Below are positions 48,786 through 59,307 of a DNA stretch of 64,000 bases, one piece after another. The DNA lies in NCBI GenBank assembly GCA_028023455.1, contig JAQFVV010006294.1:1054001-1118000 (forward strand). The letters are read 5' to 3'. The notes beneath the pieces were generated by a model. That model did not search any database, had not been told where the DNA came from, and saw only the letters and a program-made list of their open reading frames with translations. This stretch comes from Epiperipatus broadwayi. Lineage: Eukaryota; Onychophora; Udeonychophora; Euonychophora; Peripatidae. How positions within the stretch are numbered: the first letter of the stretch is position 1; each line of letters starts with the position of its first letter. The translations under genes and the position numbers were made by a program.

Positions 48786-49267
48786 CTTCAAAGTTTGGAA
48801 CCAACAGGTACCACAATTACATCTCTAACTCTAGAATAGAAGTTGTCCGTAATATATATATAATGAAATGAGCCAATCAAATATTTTTCATTCATTCATT
48901 AATTTAAGCATTATCGAGTGCAGTGAAATGATCTAGTTATATATGCAATACAAATAAAAGGTCCGTTAATTCTATTCTTATATTTATTTTTACTGTTTAT
49001 ATATATAATTTTTTCAGACTGATATTCTTAATAAAGACTATAAATCGTATTATATTGATTCAGAAAATAAATTGGCATTTTAATATATTCATTTATTGGC
49101 TCAAATTTCATAAGAACTTGTAAAAACATTTTCTAATATACATATTGTTAATTTCTGTTCTAATGAATCTATATCAAACTTTATGATTGTACCAAATTTT
49201 ACCTCTTGAATAAAGCATTTTAACTAATCTAATATAAATTTTCTATACTTTATTTCTTTATATATTC
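48786..49267. other. Unannotated AT-rich stretch
   Basis: Nothing recognised. Confidence 0.5.
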
Positions 49268-50475
49268 CTAGGTTGTTTTATAATAGCGTGTTGAAACCGC
49301 CGGAGGGCGTAGTTTGTTTATAAACCAAAATAAATATTATGTTGCCGGGGCCGCCAGGTTTATTTTCACATTTAAAAGTAATATCAAATACATTTTTTAA
49401 CACACACACACACAAGAAATGCAGTTATCAAAAAATTGAATTAAAAAAAGTACTTAATTTTTTGTTATTCTTTTCATTACTTATATTTTTTTGGGGCCAC
49501 GGTTTTTTTTGTATGTATGTTTTGATTTTGTTTATCACATTTAAAAGTACTATCTATCAAATCAATTTTGAACGAAAAACAAAAGTACATAAATCAAAAT
49601 TAATTTAAAAAAGTAGTTACTTTTTATTCTTCTCATTACTTACATTTGTGGTTGGGTATTCTACGAAATCAGATTCTTTTTTTTTATTATAAATAAATAG
49701 ATTTCCATTCAACGGTAAAACATTTACAACCAAAAGTCAAACTTTGAGAGGGGGGTGGTGGTGGTTACAATTCCTAACCGAACGCTGTAACTCGAAGGTT
49801 GACCAAGTTTTTACCGTAATTACCAAAAACATAAATATATATGGCAATTAAAACCAACTTTAGGGCTGTTCAAGTACACCACGCATGCAGCTTCAAGCTC
49901 TTTTTGTCTGATAACCCTTCCAGCAGTCAGAGAATCTTTGACATTCGGAAAGTTTCCTATTTCAGCCATTTGACGAAGCTCGCAGAAACGTGACTTAGAG
50001 CGTGATTTAATCCGAATCGCGCTTGTACCTACACTTGCCGAATTTTTTGAGCAGGAAATGTGGGCTAGGGAAGCATGAGACTCTGCTCATAATTGTTAGT
50101 AGATATTCATAAAAGATGGGAGATAGAGGGGGAGGTTGTCTTAGTGAATATTAAAATAGTTTTGACAATCGGAATTCCAGCCACCCTCACACAATACTGT
50201 AGCTAAAAGTGAAATGTGATCGCACATCAAAAATGCTTAGCCCAAATCTGAGCTGTAAGCGGACATGATAGCTTCTGCAGCAGATTAAACGTCATGTTTC
50301 TGTGCATTAGCATAGAAATAGACACAGCCACCCCACACAATGGACTATTTCTAGGCTTACGCATTAGAAATAGAACGTTCGCTAGTGATAGGCCGCCTAA
50401 ACGGCATACTTCTGGGAGTTATCATAGAAATAATGCTCTTAGGCGGTTTTAACACGCTATTATAAAACAACCCTG
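49268..50475. mobile_element. TIR DNA transposon E2, non-autonomous, ~1.2 kb
   Basis: Left GGTTGTTTTATAATAGCGTG.. faces right ..CACGCTATTATAAAACAACC; with the following TTGAAACCGCC / GGCGGTTTTAA the inverted repeat is about 31 bp with one mismatch. Outside it CCTA/CTGG extends the match weakly, and no target duplication is clear. The left half has a ~170-bp imperfect duplication (CACATTTAAAAGTA at about 49367 and 49538). The right half is GC-richer and resembles E1: both contain TGTGC(A/T)TTAGC(A/G)TAGAAATAG and a CGTGATTT..CCGAATCG segment. No transposase is seen. Confidence 0.85.
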
Positions 50476-53400
50476 GTTAAATTTTGTTTCACCAAAACAA
50501 ACATATAGATAAAAGATTGTTGATACATTCCAAAAATATATACTACTTTCAGATAATCATCTTTATTATTTTTCTTTGAGTCATTTATAAGTTTATTTAA
50601 ATTCATAGCTCATTTATATCTGGTATTATATTTGCTTTTACAAATGTTAACAATTATGGATGTGTAAGATATAAAAATATGTGGTCTAGTATTTTATTAA
50701 ATATCTGCAAAGAAATGTTGGCTATAAATCAGTTACTAATTAAATTCATAATTTTCCATTAAGTTTGATTGTAGTATCTATATTCTAACCACCACCCCCC
50801 ACCTCTTTATAGTTTTTTTTTTAGGCAATTTTATTTTCTTAAATTACAATGCTATTCATGATTCCATTTGATGTTTCATATAATAAGCAGCCCTTTTGTC
50901 AGCAAATATTTTTTCAGATTTATGCTTCCACATTATCCTATCATCTAGAAGATATCAACTAATATTTTCTTTCTCCTGATATCATTTGAATCATACAACT
51001 TATCTTATTATCCATTATATATTTTTCTTGATTATGAAGTTCATTTTGCATAAGCATTTGTTTTTATTTTTTAAAAACTCTCACTTTTATAAGTTTAACT
51101 TTTCTTTCTTTTCCATCTCTGCTATATATAATATTACATAATTTTCTTATTATAGTCTCAATGTATTTACTTTCTTGTTAAACATAATTTTTTTAGTTCT
51201 TCACCAAATCTTTCCAACATTAATCCACATCTCAATGACAGAAACCACTACAATATCCCTCGTTGGTACACTTTATTCTTGTTAATGTAAAGTAAAATAT
51301 CTTAGAATGTAATGGTTTAAATTAAATGAGTTTTAATCTGTGCTCAGCTTTGGAAAATATTATTGAAATTATTCGCTTTATATATTACAAATATGATACA
51401 TTATTTGTTTGTACATAATCTATTAAAAACCAACATCTGGAAAAATAATGATTTTAAGTTTAAACTAAACAATTTATCATGAATAACATATCTTTTGTTT
51501 CTATAATGATCACTTTTAATCAATATTATTCCAAAAAAATAACAAATCTTTTTCTAGATGCATCTAGTTTAGCAAAGCTTAATATATAGTTCTAATAAGT
51601 TTTTAAATAACAAAAAATTGTAAAGAATTCACCATAAAGACTTGGAAGTTTTATTTAAATAAATAGTAATGGGACGAAGCTACAGACAATATTCAAGTTC
51701 AAAAAAACAATTTTCTGCTCAACCAAAAACTTAATATAGCATAAATAACAGTTCATTAAAAAACTTACTACAAAGTCAGTGACTGAGTAATTAAATTCTC
51801 TAAGCAAACAGAAAAATTCTTCAAATATATTTTAGCAATACTAATTTTTCTTGTCACTATTAAAGTGACATTTTTATTTCCTTTTCAATTATCTTGACAG
51901 TTATTTTACTGCTTTTAATGCCAATATGATCACAAAATCTCAATGCACATTAGCCAAAAAATAATTTTCTAAGTAAAGATCTCTGCTTAAGACAATATTT
52001 GATTATTATCAATAGTTCAGCACTTTTTAATAATCTTTAAAATAATTTATTCTTGCATTTACATTTAAAATTTTAATGAATACCAATATTTAGAACTTCA
52101 CATGTGTATATTTTTAGTGTTGAAACAAAAATCCATATCCAGGATTAAGATAAACTTATTTTCTGAAGTGATAATGTTGACTAATCCTACTAATGAATTA
52201 ATGCAGTTATATTACACAGTATTACTACAAACTCAAACATATAAAGCAGATTTGAATACATTTAGTATATCTTACTTCATTATTTATTCATAAATATATT
52301 AAAATTTGGTTATTATTTCTCAAATATGTGGGCCGAAAAATAATTAGCAGCTATATCTTAAAACTTAATGTGCACTGCTGATTTAAGCTTCAATAAAAGT
52401 TTATTAATAGGAAGTTACAATCCATTTATATTATTGTAAACTTAACTATATATAGTTGTAGACTTTGAAATAACATAGATCAAATACTACTAAAAAAGTT
52501 TAAAGAAACAATAAGTCCAATAGGTTTCCATAATCATTTACGCGTAATTATACATATATATCTATCAAACTTTTCCAAATAAATAATTTAATATGTTCCT
52601 AAAAATTTGGGCAATTTTTACAATTAAACAAAAAATTATTATAAAATCATTTATTTTATTTTATATTTTACAAGTTTATTTTAGCATTATTGAAAGCTTA
52701 ACACATGTCATAAAATTGCATATATCATTTTAAATGTTTAAAAAACTTATATACAATACCAGTTCAAACCATTTGTTCAAACAATCTTACATTTAGCGAC
52801 AGTTGCATAATGCAAATTTGAACTAGATGCATACTGACTGTTATTAAGTGTTTTATTAGAGTATTTGAATAATGAATATTCAAAAATCTAATCAAGATTT
52901 CTTTGGATCTAAATTGTTACAACGATAGAAAACTGAAAATTGTATTAACCCACAGGTTTACCCATACATAGGGCCCCAATGTAGTTATGTTATCATGACT
53001 AACCATGTACAGCATGCATTTTAAATTGCATTTTGCAACAAGATAGTATAAAGAATTGAATCTTTCTCTCAATCATATATAAATTAAGATTTTAACAATT
53101 TTACTTGAAAATAAATAACATATTATGAAAAATAGTTTTGTATCGACGAAAATATTCTCAATGACAAACAATATACTTATAATACAATATGAATGTAAAA
53201 GAAAATAAATTATAACAAACTAAAGATTAGATTTCTTTATTTTTACAGCAGTTGGCAGAATATAAGCAACCAAAATAAGTACAAATATTGCCAAAACCAA
53301 AGTACCAGAAATAATTAGAGATAGTCAAATCTTTCAGTATATCAAAAAGCTTTTCTATAGTACTTGGCTATGTGAAAAGTTAGGAATAGAAAACAAAAAA

Positions 53401-53844
53401 TAATAGACATCTCGTTAAATTAAATGTTAAGAACTGCTTATTTGCAAAGATCTTTCAAGTCCTGAACCTTAATATATATATATATTTTATTTTAAAAAAT
53501 AAGTGACTCAAATCCAATCCTTTTTCAGTATTATTTATTAGCCATTGCAAAACAATAAAAATCTGATTATCTGAACTACAATATACACACTGAAATAGAG
53601 ACTGTCACACTATTGGGAAAAAAAAACAGTTGAAATCCCCCCCATTTCCTTAATTTTTTTGCTATTATTGAAGCATCAGTTTATCCTACTCCCATTTCTT
53701 GTCTGTACATACCTTTATCTAAAAAAAAAGAAAAAGTAAAAAGTGCTAATAAGTGTATTTTACAATTTATGGTACTAATTTACAAATTTATAATTGTTCC
53801 AGTAAATATACTTTTAAATTTTATTTAGACGAAATGGAAGTGAT
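50476..53844. other. Unannotated AT-rich region downstream of VDAC
   Basis: About 3.4 kb with no recognised gene or repeat. The part nearest 53844 may be 3' untranslated sequence of VDAC transcripts if a more distal polyadenylation site is used. Confidence 0.45.
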
Positions 53845-53850
53845 TTTATT
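53845..53850 (-). terminator. Candidate VDAC polyadenylation signal
   Basis: On the minus strand AATAAA lies about 114 bases past the VDAC stop codon. Further AATAAA words lie downstream in this AT-rich DNA, so the site in use cannot be fixed from sequence alone. Confidence 0.35.
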
Positions 53851-53963
53851 AGAAACAAAGTTCTCCATTTAGCACTTCCTCCTTGCAAATAGCAAATTCT
53901 TTTTTACTTGGCATTTTCACACAATGCCAGAGCAGATTTTTTTTTTAAAAAACCAAGACTATC

Positions 53964-54055
53964 TTAGCCTTCTAATTCTAAACCAAGACCTAATTTGTGG
54001 CCTCCCTGGTTAAAATTCTTGCCATCAATCAGTGTAGACAAAGTCAATTTAATAC
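53964..54055 (-). CDS. VDAC: VDAC (mitochondrial porin), last coding exon
   Basis: VDAC is the beta-barrel channel of the outer mitochondrial membrane that passes ATP, ADP and small anions. This exon encodes the final 30 residues: [20 protein letters not shown] followed by LGLGLELEG and a TAA stop. These form the last two beta strands, and the ending closely follows animal VDAC C-termini (family: [25 protein letters not shown]). It begins after a TTTTAG acceptor, and its first two bases complete the Gly codon started in the previous exon. Arthropod proteins usually end ELEA; here it ends ELEG. Frame is intact. Confidence 0.95.
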
Positions 54056-54298
54056 CTAAAATAAAGAAAATAGAATATATCAATTTCTAACTCTAAAAAA
54101 ATTTTCCAACAAACATGTAAAATAATTCAATTTTATTTATTGATATATTTTCTAAAAAATATAATAAATAAAAATAACATTATAATATTTTAGAAAGATA
54201 GTACAGTACACTCAGGTCTCGTTTTATGCAGATTTATTTAATGCGATTCATGTTTCTTCTTAATATTTTTGTATGCGTTTTTTTTTTATGCGATAAAA

Positions 54299-54422
54299 AT
54301 TATTAGACCAGAAGACGAGCTCCGATAATGCGCTATTACTTTAAATATTATAAATTTCGCGTACCCACACGTCATATTTAAAGTAACAGTGCATTATCGG
54401 AGTTCGACTTCCATCTAATAAT
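54299..54422. repeat. Hairpin with ~50-bp arms inside the Tigger relic
   Basis: 54299-54348 and 54374-54422 are imperfect reverse complements (CTCCGATAATGCGCTATTAC faces GTAACAGTGCATTATCGGAG) around a 25-base loop. This is the size of a precursor microRNA hairpin, but nothing shows processing. Confidence 0.8.
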
Positions 54423-54838
54423 TTCAATATTTTCAGCACTTTATAATAGTACTATAATAGATTTTATGCAATAAAGAAGTTTATAATTCACTTAAAATCA
54501 GGATTTCCCCATTTTATATACACACATTAAATTTTACAAGATTATAATCAAAATCTGTTCAAACGTTATAGATGCCTATACTATGCATGTTGTTTTTGCC
54601 TTTTAAATCACATTCTATTTTTACTTTTTTAAAAAAAGAGTAGTACGTAATCAATTAATCATTTAGTGTCCGCAAGTAATAAATTTTACAAGATAAATTT
54701 ACAATGTAAATCTGTTCAAACCATGCATGTTGTAGTTTTTGCATTTTAAACCACATTCTACTTTTGCTTTTTTAAAAAAAGAGTACGTAATCAATTAATC
54801 ATTTATTGTCTGCAAGTTTATTTTTAAAAGGTGAGTAA

Positions 54839-55007
54839 TAGCGATGGGCACAATTCAATTTGACAATTAAAAATTAAAATCTGATTTTTAATTATGTGAT
54901 CTGAAATTAATTTGATGTGAAACAGTGAAATTTGATTTTTAAACGGAATTGAAAATTAAAAGACAAAAATAAGAATTTAATTTTTAATTAAATTTTGCCC
55001 AACAGTG
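54839..55007. mobile_element. hAT-type MITE nested in the Tigger relic, 169 bp
   Basis: The left end TAGCGATGGGCA and the right end TGCCCAACAGTG match the YAGNGNTGGGCA pattern of hAT ends. Inner sequence continues as an inverted repeat (CAATTAAAAATTAAAATC / GAATTTAATTTTTAATT). The flanking 8-mers GTGAGTAA and GTAAGTAG are similar (6 of 8), consistent with a decayed hAT 8-bp duplication. No coding content. Confidence 0.7.
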
Positions 55008-55078
55008 GTAAGTAGGTGACTTTTTATTATCGTAAGTCTAAGTTCTTATTTTTATTTTAAACTTTTAGTTTACCCTAA

Positions 55079-55250
55079 TGGAGAGGAAAAAACACCCAAA
55101 AAATTTAATTTCTTTGGAAACAAAAATTTCAATTTTAGATCGCTTAGCGAAATGGGAAGATCAACAGTGATTGGAAAACATTTTAGTTTAGGCGAAGCCA
55201 CTATAAGAGCAATAAAAAAAAAGTTGGCGCTAGTTGTATTTCCTCTTGTG
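55079..55250 (+). pseudogene. Tigger-like transposase N-terminal remnant
   Basis: It starts MERKKHPKNLISLETKISIL, then DRLA, shifts frame near 55160, and continues STVIGKHFSLGEATIRAIKK. Relatives read ..xTLExKLxILxRLAxGExxxxVGKHFNLGESTVRxIKK. This DNA-binding helix-turn-helix recognises the element ends in active copies. Only about 55 residues remain. Confidence 0.75.
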
Positions 55251-56336
55251 ACGAATCCAATGTCTTACTAATTCACATACGAATCTGCATATCGTCAAAT
55301 AGCGATAATGATTAAAATATTGTACATGTGTGAAAAAATACCGTAAATTACGCATAAAAATATAGTTTTGAATAAAATTAATTAAATACCATAGTTAATA
55401 AAAAAGTTTGTCTTGTATCAATTTTTATCAAATTAGAAATTTTTTATCAGTCATATTTTATTTCTTTATTTTTTGTCACGCGAATTTTAAAGTAATTTTA
55501 CGTTGTTGCTTTGCTTTTATGCGATTTTCGAAAACTACAATACCTATCCCCCATTTTTCAAGGTAAGTTAAGTCTATTTTTGTGCGCGTTTTCTAAGGAA
55601 GCTATCTACCGCATAAAACTAGACCCAGGTGTATAGTACAAAAAGGGAGATGCCACAGAAATCAATGCTTTAGCATAATATACATCCAAATTTAAATTAT
55701 ACAATTAATAGCCACCCAAAACAATTCTAACAATAAAGTAATTAAATGCATCTGATCTTAATAAATTCGCCAACTGCTTGAAAGATTAAATAGTGCTCAG
55801 TGATAAAATAACTGACGACTGGTTCTCTTTAAACTGCCTGTAATGCCATTTCTAAATCAACACACTAGTTATAAAGGGGCAAGTTATTCAACACAAAAAA
55901 AATAAGGTGATATATCTGGATAACAAATTACATCATGAAATGTGTGAATGATGAAACATGTTAACATTAAATGATTCTACATGGCGGTCAATATACTAGA
56001 CAGTATAATATTTTCAAGTGATTTGCAAGACTTTGTGATGGCAGAAAAAATATTGAAGATGATATAGGAAGTTAAAAATAACAATCATATAAACAATATT
56101 GCATATAGCTTATGCATTGATTCAGAGATAGCACTGCAAGCAGCTTGGAGAGAGAAGCAATCATCTTATATACTGCGTATGTAACAGAACTTGTATTTTA
56201 ATCTTTTCATTTACTCTCAAATGACTGTATTAAAATAAAATTCAAATGTAATTTTCAATAGCAAATTTCTTTATATTTAATGTATATATTAGACTATGTG
56301 CCATTTTTTTTTTAGCAGTTGTTTTAAATGTCTTAA

Positions 56337-57170
56337 TACGGGGGGGGGGGGGTAACTGATATCACTCTCTGGTTTGCACACCTGTTATAATATATACCTC
56401 TGCTGTTACATACATCTTGCAGGAACCCTTCTGCTTCAATTGCCAAATGACATTGCAGCGTGAAATTGTGGGGCCACTAACACATTGTTTTGTAAAGTGT
56501 ATTTTGCATTTTTATCAATTTAAAATTCTGTTTTCATTTACAGAAAATGACAAGGAAATTGTAATGTTCGAAACAAATTACAAGAAAGCTGATCTCATAA
56601 AACATATTGAAATGTTAAATTTACCACATCCCCAAAAAGCGTTGCAAGTGGAGTCCAAAGTCAAAACAATCCTGATTTTTTAAAAAGCAAATGGCATTTT
56701 TCTCTCAAATTTTGTTCTGAATGACCAGACATTTTATCTGCAAGTTCTGAGACATTTACGTGATGCAATAAAATGTAAATATCCTGTTTTATGACAAAGA
56801 AATGAATGCTAGCTCCATCCTACAGTGTCACTCTCAAAAGCTTTGAATGTGAAACACTTTTTAATTAAATTCTGCATAATCCAGTTTATCTATCAACAGC
56901 ATTTGCTTCATGCGCGAGATATTTTTTAAATCTCTCAAATGAAAAAAATGTCTCAATTTTTTTTTTGCAGACTTTGAAGTGGTGGCGAAAAAATGAGAGA
57001 AGGCATCATCACTTTGCAAATATTTCCGGACTACTTTGAAAAATATATTTAGACCTGTGAATTGCATCAAATGGATAGTTATTTGAAAGAGATTAAATTT
57101 ATAACACTTAAAAATAAATAAATAATTTTTTATTATAAAATTTAGTTATTTTTGGGTACCCCTGTGTGTA
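56337..57170 (+). mobile_element. Mariner-like transposon relic in VDAC intron
   Basis: A decayed plus-strand reading contains LPHPQKALQVESKVKTI, QTFYLQVLRHLRDAIKCKYP, and a tail CIKWIVI..KRLNL. These match mariner transposase: PKKARxxRSKVKxMLxVFFD, YLxVLxRLRDAIRRKRPEL and the C-terminal xCIxxxGxYFExDxIN. The part between, which holds the HHDNAPAH and PPYSPDLAPCD active-site segments, is damaged or deleted. TA at 56337 and GGGTACCCCTG near 57155-57165 suggest the ends. A run of 13 G at 56340-56352 sits in the left terminus. Confidence 0.65.
56340..56352 (+). repeat. Run of 13 G
   Basis: It is a pure G homopolymer in very AT-rich DNA, at the left end of the mariner relic. It may be a real expansion or an assembly or sequencing length error. 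Confidence 0.9.
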
Positions 57171-57581
57171 TATATATATAAAACAAGTTATAATTATTCA
57201 TATTTTGAACAGCTTATAAGATATAATTCAAATGCTTATAATTAATTTTTAGTAATCACTAAGGAATCACTCTTCTACACATGTGCAGTATAGATTTTAA
57301 ACATTTCAGGAATGCTCCTAAATTTTTATAACATTGATGACATATATGTAATGTTATCTGAACTTTGTTGATTCAAACCTTGTTAATGTAAAAAAGTATT
57401 TAAATAGCACACACATTATACATATATAAACAATTACTAATTAAAAAAAAAACCAGAATTCAAAACAATCTATTGCAATCTAAGATTCACTGTATAAGTA
57501 GTAGTTCTGCTAATGGAAATAATCTGCTTACAATAAAATATAGTTTGTAAAAATGTTCAATAAATGCCAAGAGAAAATAAC

Positions 57582-58715
57582 GGTACATACATAGTTTGCC
57601 TGCTGGAAGTTTGCCAACTGGTTTTTTTTTTTAAAAAAAAAAGAAAGCCATTTTCAGGGGCTTAAAATACATGGTATAAACAATATGGCTAATTCTAAAT
57701 TATCGTATTCAATAATTGTTTTTATTCATTTATTAAAATGATAAAGAAACACAAAAGTCCAAAGGATTGTAATTTTAATGTTTTTTAATGCAAATACAGT
57801 AAATAAATTAAAAAAAAAAATCATCATCTAGTAGACTATAACAAACATGCAGACCGACATCACTTTTCAGGTGTTCAGTATATTCCACTGCATCTCGTTC
57901 TGCCAATGAAATATTCCACATTTTAATCATATTTCCAAAAATGATATGGTAAAGAAGGAATGTTAAAAAAACCCATGTGAAAACCAATGTTAAAAAAAAT
58001 TACGATAATTTATCACTTATGTTTTAGCCTCAAGTTAATAATTTTGAAAATATTCCAGTGTATCTTGTTCTGCTGATGAAATATTCCAAATTTTAATCAT
58101 ATTACTAGTTCTGTCGATGATGTATTTCAAATTTTATAATTTCACACATGGGTTACCGAATGCTTAAAGAACGACAACTTTAAAGCCACGTGTTAACATT
58201 TGAATATTATGTTCTAAATGGAAATTATTGAAAAATGTTTTTGAATTTTTAAAAAAATTGGGATTAGCCCTGCCATAAATTCCATTCAAGATAATGTCAA
58301 AATGTTAACACTTAACATAAAGTTAACAGATAATGCATGACAAATTATCGTAATATTTTTTTAATATTAGTTTACATGTGGTTTTTTAAACATTCCTTCA
58401 TTTCATATCGTTTTTGGAAATATTAAAATCTGAAATAGTTCAACAGAACTAGAAATATGATTAATCTGACTAAATGATGTTTTTGTAGAGATTTTATTTA
58501 TTGTAATTCACGTTAAAATTTTTTTGAACTACAACCCTTTAGACTTTTGCGTTTCTTTATCATTTTAATAAATAAAAAAAAAAAAACATAATTATTGAAT
58601 ACGATAACTTAGAGTTAGCCATATTGTTTACACCACGTGTTCTGAGCCCCTAAAATGAATTGCTAAAAAAAAAAAAAAAAACAAAAACGGATGGCAAGTA
58701 AACTATGTAAATACC
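57582..58715. mobile_element. Foldback element F6, 1.13 kb, in VDAC intron
   Basis: The left arm from about 57582 to 58030 is an imperfect reverse complement of the right arm from about 58310 to 58715. GTAAACAATATGGCTAA-type words, AAATGATAAAGAAAC / GTTTCTTTATCATTT, GGAATGTT..AAAAAACC and ATTACGATAATTT / AAATTATCGTAAT all pair. Outer ends GGTACATACATAGTTT and AAACTATGTAAATACC mirror each other. The centre repeats a short unit (AATATTCCA..TTTTAATCATATT) two or three times. It is the longest palindrome in the window. No coding content. Confidence 0.85.
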
Positions 58716-58897
58716 AAAAAACAAATCAGCTGTTGACTATGAACATTAAATAACTATAAAAAAAAAAAAACAATTTTATGGATATAGTAAGAATAGTAGT
58801 CAAAAATTAATTATAAAATCCATAAACAATATTTTCAAATTTTCTTACTTCTAAATATATTCTGAAACTCTCTATTTAAAAATATATAATATTTTAC

Positions 58898-58955
58898 CTT
58901 CTCTGATTGTTTGTGTATATCCAAGCCCAACTTGACTCAAATTATTAACTTTGGC
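58898..58955 (-). CDS. VDAC: VDAC, penultimate coding exon
   Basis: This 58-base exon lies between a TTTTTCAG acceptor and a GTAAAA donor. It encodes [19 protein letters not shown] plus the first base of a Gly codon. Together with the end of the previous exon it covers the conserved eukaryotic porin signature (Y..xS.T...AKVNN....GLGY), as I recall it, with Asn in place of the usual Asp at the fourth position. The phase matches both neighbours. The following intron is 4.8 kb and holds several transposon relics. Confidence 0.95.
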
Positions 58956-59039
58956 CTGAAAAAAAAAAAATTTGATGATAAAATGAACTAACTTATTATG
59001 AGAGATAAAAATCATAATTATTTTAAAACTGATATTTAC

Positions 59040-59307
59040 CCTCAAAATAGTATCACTATTAAGTTGATATTTTGCAGCTAATCCAAATCTAGTTGTATTA
59101 CTGCCTGCAGTCCAAGATAAATTAACCCCTGTTTCAAGATTATCACGAACTTTCTGATAAACAGAACCTCCAAATTCTTGCCCATCTATTACATTGGTAT
59201 GAAGTACAAAGTCACCCGCTGAATAACCAACAGCAAAATTATTCTTGGTCAATTTTGATTTAGAAGTATCAAAAGACATTTGGTAACCAGCTAACCAACC
59301 ATTATAA
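59040..59307 (-). CDS. VDAC: VDAC, exon encoding the central beta strands
   Basis: This 268-base exon follows a TTTTTTAAG acceptor and ends at AGG before a GTAAAT donor. It encodes 89 residues, including [51 protein letters not shown] and [20 protein letters not shown]. These are near-invariant landmarks of VDAC barrel strands. DGQEF rather than DGTEF is the form seen in insect porins, which supports an arthropod source. The frame is open throughout with no stops; the gene looks functional. Confidence 0.97.

Larger units (their letters stand above)
54204..55636. mobile_element. Pogo/Tigger-type DNA transposon relic in VDAC intron
   Basis: Flanked by TA (54202-54203, 55637-55638). Left CAGTACACTCAGGTCTCG and right, read back, CTATACACCTGGGTCTAG share about 25 bp of imperfect terminal inverted repeat ending GTTTTATGC. 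Inside, on the plus strand from about 55079, a broken frame reads LETKISILDRLA and then, after a frameshift, GKHFSLGEATIRAIKK. This is the N-terminal helix-turn-helix of Tigger/CENP-B-like transposases. The catalytic DDE part is absent. A ~134-bp tandem duplication (54581-54690 and 54724-54815) and a nested MITE (54839-55007) lie inside. Confidence 0.85.

Noticed and set aside
56417-56683. 88-codon frame as a gene nested in the VDAC intron
   Set aside because: Its second half matches mariner transposase and the match continues in other frames, so it is part of a transposon relic.
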